Origin: Sphagnum compactum
Taxonomy: Eukaryota; Bryophyta; Sphagnopsida; Sphagnales
Direction: 5' to 3'
DNA: 64,000 nt
NCBI GenBank assembly: GCA_965153455.1
Contig: OZ234500.1
Location: forward strand, 5,084,001-5,148,000
The translations under genes were made by a program, and so were the position numbers. Below the pieces are notes generated by a model. That model was not told the origin of the DNA, did no database searches, and was given only the letters and a program-made list of their open reading frames with translations. This document shows positions 60,075-64,000 of the stretch, one piece after another; the stretch's first letter is position 1; each line of letters opens with the position of its first letter.

Positions 60075-60897
60075 ATGAAATGCTTTCCAGATTTTTCTTC
60101 TTGCCCCAATGTGTGTGTGATTATGCAGAGAGCAAGAGATCCCTAATTTTTGTACCTATATTGTTGCAGTATCCAGGCCAGGACTAGAAAGGCAATCAAG
60201 CACAGGGTACACATGTACTTATGCCACTCTACCTCTTGTTGTTGTTGTTGTTTTTCTTGCTTTTTTGTAGTAGATTTTGTCAGCGAAAATGCAAATGTTT
60301 TTTGTTCTTGTCAAATCAAGAACAAACGTCCTTGTATATGAACTGATACGAGGAAGACTATTGGGGATTGACTGTTGTCTGAGGGCAGTGGAAATGTGTG
60401 TGTGTGTGTGTGCGCTTGTTCAGGCACAGGCATGGAATGTTGCAAGAAATGAATTGAAAGAGTTGATGAAGCCCCAAAAGCTCCATGGGGACTTTGCAAT
60501 TTGGATCCTAAGTGCAGTGGTTTTTGAGGAGGGTGAGCAGAAGCCATGGCACTTGAGTTTCATATTGTGAGTTTGTTGTTATACTGTCATCACTTTTGTT
60601 GCTCAAGTGTTTCAGGTGTTCAAGATCTCTAAGTCTTGTGCATCATGTTGGTAGGTTTGCATATGTCTCATGTGAGAGGAGGACAAGACCTGTTTTTTAA
60701 GCTAACAATTTTTTCATGAACAGGGCAGCATTAGACTGGAGGATGGGGAGATAGTTTGTGTGCTGGTTGGAGGGTGATCTCTCTGACAAAAGAAAAGAAA
60801 ACCTTGGCTCTTTTCAATTCTTTTCTGATGAGTACGCTGCTCCAACACTCTTCATTGGTTTTGCTTACTCCAAAGTTGTGTAACTCTGACAGCCGCC
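60075..60897. other. Spacer upstream of the hAT transposase, with a short (GT)n run
   Basis: A (TG)n microsatellite is at about 60393-60412. A plus-strand frame (60277-60570) reads WNVARNELKELMKPQKLHGD but has no recognised domain. No gene is called. Confidence 0.4.
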
Positions 60898-62787
60898 ATG
60901 GTCAAGGAAAAGGGACCAGAGCATGCCCACGTTGTCCAGCAGGAGGAACCCAAGACCCCTGGGGAAAGCACTAAGGTCAAATGCAAGTACTGTGAACTTG
61001 TCTTCACCGCCACAGCAACCAGGATTCGTGCACATCTTCTAGGGTGGACTGGATCTGGTGTGCGAGCTTGTGACAAAGTCCCCCCGGTGGTTACACACCA
61101 GTTTGAGGAGCTGGAGAAGGAAAAGAAGGAAAAGGAGTTCAAGAAGCTTGACAAGCTGTCCAGTGGGAAGGCTGTCAATCCTAAGAAGCAAAGCACCTTG
61201 AAGGCTGGCTTCTCCAAGCAGGATTGTTCGAAGGTTGACCAGCTTTGGGGTCGAGCATTCTATGCCAATGGGCTCTCTTTCCGTTTAGCAAAGGATCCTC
61301 ACTTCAAGGCAGCTGTGGTAGCAACAACAAGCTTTGGGGAGTCATATCCAGGGCCTCCTTCTGTGGACAGGCTACGAACAACCATTCTGGAGCATGAGAA
61401 ACAGGTCTGTCGGGATGGCTTGGCCTCCTTCCAAGAGTATCTTCAGCTGACAAGGGCAATGATTACCAGTGACGGGTGGTCTGATGTGTGTAGGCGCTCT
61501 TTGTTAAATATGTTCGTTGTCTCTCCGAAGGGGGAAATGTTCCTCAAGGCGGTTGATACGGGGGGTGAGACAAAGGACGCTGCTTATATTGTAGGACAGT
61601 TGATTGATTGCATCCGGGAGGTTGGTGCAGACAGCGTCATCCAAGTTGTTACAGACAGTGTGGCAGTCTGCAAAGCTGCTGGCACGCTGGTTGAGCAAAA
61701 GTTCTCTTGGATAACATGGACGCCGTGCACCCCACATTGTCTGGACCTGCTCTTTGAAGATGTGGGGAAGCTGCCATGGGCTGCAGAGGTGGTTGCAGAA
61801 GCAAAGGCGATGGTGAAATTCATCACAAATCACCACCGAAGTTAGGCGCTATTTCGCGGGAAGTCTGCGCTGGATCTGCTGAAGCCGGGGGACACGCGTT
61901 TTGCCACCAACTTCATCATGTTGGACCGCATGCTAGAGGTGAGAGAGGCGTTGCAAGAGCTGGTTGTTGGCCGGGAGTGGAACAAGAAGTCTAATCATTC
62001 GGATAACGGGGACGAAGTGAGGGACTGTGTCTTGCGGAGTGGATTCTGGAAGAACCTGGAAAAGGTGCTAGCATTGACAAAGGGGACGGTGGCTCTGCTG
62101 CGGGAGTGTGATCGGGGGGTGCCAATCGCAAGAAAGGTCTATGTGGCAATGTTCAATTGCGGACAGGAACTGGAGGCCCTGAGGGACGGCACCTCGGAGT
62201 ACTGTCTTGGGATCAAGGTCTCTGCTCAGAAGTATGCACAGGTACATGCAATATGGGAGAAGCGCTGGGAGATGCTGCACAGCGACATGCATGCCGCTCG
62301 GTATGTTCTTGACCCGGAGTATCAGTCTCCAGGTAATGGGCAGCATAGCAACGTAGAAGTGATGCGAGGGTTTCACAACATTGTTGAGAAGCTTCTACCT
62401 GACGTTGAGGATCAGGTTAAGGCAATCGAACAGCTAGCTAAGTACAGGAACTCGGAGGGAGAGTTTGGCCGCCCGTTTGTCAAGGCAAGTGCTAAAAAGT
62501 TGCCAGGCTGGAAGTGGTGGGTGGAATTTGGCTCAAAGTGCCCCGAGCTGCAGAGCATGGCGTAGAAGGTGCTAAGCCAGATCTCATGCGCGTCTGCGTG
62601 CGAGAGAAACTGGAGCACCTATGACTTTATCCACAACAAAAAGCGCAATCATCTGCGACCAGACAGGGCAAACGATCTGGTGGAGGTGTTCTCTAACCTG
62701 CGTCTGATCAGCAAGGTGAACAACATCGAGTATGAGGAGCAGATGGTGGCATGGGACAGCAGAGAGGAGGAATTGGAGGAAGAGTGA
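60898..62787 (+). pseudogene. hAT-superfamily transposase with two in-frame TAG stops
   Basis: A single intronless frame of 629 codons broken only by TAG at codon 316 (61843-61845) and codon 556 (62563-62565). Domain order: an N-terminal BED-like zinc finger (C29, C32, H46, C58; VKCKYCELVF...IRAHLL); a Lys/Glu-rich linker; a DUF659-type catalytic core (MITSDGWSDVCRRSLLNMF; VVTDSVAVCKAAG; TWTPCTPHCLDLL); and the C-terminal hAT dimerisation region (CASACERNWSTYDFIHNKKR). The frame is clearly GC-richer than its flanks and otherwise undamaged, so it died recently or is read through at low level. Terminal inverted repeats for the full element were not identified, so element borders remain open. 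Confidence 0.85.
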
Positions 62788-62931
62788 AGCACGGGTGAGC
62801 TTGGCAAAATATTGGATTGTGTCCTTTTTTTGTGAATCTGGTGTGCTGGAGCTCAAGAAAGTTTAAAAGCTATTAGATTTTGCAGTCAGGTCAAAACTTT
62901 TTCTAGTTTGTGCAATCCAATCAGATCTGGT

Positions 62932-63136
62932 CATAGTAGTGACATACTCTCAATTCGATTCAAACATACGCGTATTTTACGTTTTTTTGGGCTTTTTAAA
63001 AAATACTTGAAAATACTTGATACAAAGGCCAATTTTCAAGCCTTTGTATTTTTATAATGCTTTTTTAAAAATACTTGAAAATACTTCTTTTTGAGCACCT
63101 TCGAAAAATACTCGTATTTCGTATGTCACTACTATG
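62932..63136. mobile_element. hAT-type MITE, 205 bp, with perfect 8-bp target duplication
   Basis: The ends are CATAGTAGTGACATAC and its exact complement. GATCTGGT occurs immediately before (62924-62931) and after (63137-63144), an 8-bp duplication diagnostic of hAT insertion. The interior has several AAAATACTTGAAAATACTT motifs and inverted CAAAGGC/GCCTTTG, and no coding frame. Confidence 0.9.
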
Positions 63137-63215
63137 GATCTGGTATGCAGCTCAACTAGTTCTGATGCAGGGCTTGACCGCATGCATTTGTTTTTTGAAT
63201 CTTTTTGGGTGGTAT

Positions 63216-63442
63216 GATGCCGAATATGCTTAGTGGTAAAGTGAGGACAGGCTAATTTGTCCATCTAGGATAAAAGTCTGATAATGTTTTAAAGTTGATC
63301 AACAATATAAAAGCTTGAGGAAGATTCGTTCAGCATTTGCTAGAGAGTGACTTCATTGGTATTTGTTGTCCTGCCGAATCTACTTGATGGTAAAGTTAGG
63401 ACAGGCTGATTTGTCCATCCAGGATATAAGCCTAATAATGTA
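63216..63442 (+). repeat. Two-copy tandem repeat, period about 150 bp
   Basis: GGTAAAGTGAGGACAGGCT with the following ATTTGTCCATC block at about 63235-63290 recurs as GGTAAAGTTAGGACAGGCT at about 63389-63442. Both copies are preceded by TGCCGAAT. Non-coding. Confidence 0.6.
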
Positions 63443-64000
63443 AGCCTAACATGCCCACGAATGTTTACCGAATGTTCACCGGTTGATCTATAAAATTCTT
63501 TAAAATTCTTGCTTCTTTGGGCTTCCATAACATTCTCGCATTAAGAATGTCATAACTATGGCTAGCTTCCTACCACAAGAGGGATTAGCTTTCTCCTTTT
63601 TTTTTGTTCCTGCAGGTTATGCAATTTTTGGCCTTTCTTTGGCCTTCCCTTTTGTCTCCCCTACGATGGTTCTAGGCATCAATATTTTATTGGATATTTG
63701 TGTCTAATATTGAAATGTTCTTCAAACAGACATATCAAGTGGATCTATATAACAATCTACATGTTTTGATGGTATTTCAAGATGTATGAACATGAATAAA
63801 CAACCTCATATCAATTAATATGAAATATGCATACATGTATGAATATTCACATCAAGATTTTAAATGAAAGAAAAACCACCAAGAAATGATGTTTGTCTTC
63901 AACTTACATGTTGGAGGAGTTGTTCCATTGGAGAGAGTACATGACCATGTGCAACTTTTCTCACTCATGAACAACACAAACACAAAGCCCTATTTTTTTA
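63443..64000. other. AT-rich right edge, no gene seen
   Basis: No recognisable frame or element. Confidence 0.5.

Noticed and set aside
58135-62787. TAG used as a sense codon
   Set aside because: EER5 (31545-31547) and the peroxidase (53561-53563) both end in TAG, so TAG is a normal stop here.

Overview
The window is nuclear DNA from a land plant. A class III (secretory, guaiacol-type) peroxidase gene, a plant-type EER5/THP1 gene split by 12 short introns, telo-box (AAACCCTAA) promoter motifs and plant transposon families (CACTA, hAT, Harbinger/Tourist, pogo, LINE) all point that way. The species cannot be named from the sequence. The gene-poor, AT-rich, repeat-laden layout would suit a seed-free plant (moss, liverwort, lycophyte or fern), but that is inference.

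Layout. 0-7 kb is AT-rich repeat relics (terminal-inverted-repeat element, CACTA-like foldback, duplicated segments). 7.1-10.9 kb is a decayed copy (copy A) of a coiled-coil gene, followed at once by a 2.9-kb higher-order tandem array of an 81-bp unit (10.9-13.8 kb). 14.0-14.6 kb holds a possible two-exon gene for a small membrane protein. 15-26 kb is mostly non-coding, with degraded exon-like pieces (15.5-18.2 kb) and a 1.2-kb CACTA-type element carrying opposed tetranucleotide repeats. 26.4-31.5 kb is the best gene: 13 exons giving a 412-residue EER5/THP1/PCID2 orthologue, the PCI-domain subunit of the TREX-2 mRNA-export complex. 33.5-34.9 kb is a dispersed repeat. 36.2-41.7 kb is the fuller coiled-coil copy (copy B), in the same orientation as copy A. 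42.9-44.3 kb is a second tandem array (41-bp unit). 47.3-50.1 kb is a nest of elements: a pogo-type deletion derivative with a transposase DNA-binding domain, a Tourist-like element whose empty site is preserved at 33.57 kb, and a 1.2-kb foldback. 52.2-53.6 kb is a complete two-exon class III peroxidase. 54.5-57.2 kb is a dead LINE. 58.1-59.8 kb is a minus-strand reading frame with two stops. 60.9-62.8 kb is a hAT transposase frame interrupted by two TAG codons, followed by a 205-bp hAT-type MITE with a perfect 8-bp target duplication.

The genes do not form a pathway: EER5 works in nuclear mRNA export and the peroxidase in the cell wall/apoplast. What ties the window together is duplication and transposition. 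The two coiled-coil copies flank EER5, and a tandem array lies directly behind copy A and about 0.8 kb behind copy B. I found no single undescribed defence-like or metabolic system. The most unusual structures are the two coding-compatible tandem arrays and the transposon nest with its internal empty-site control.
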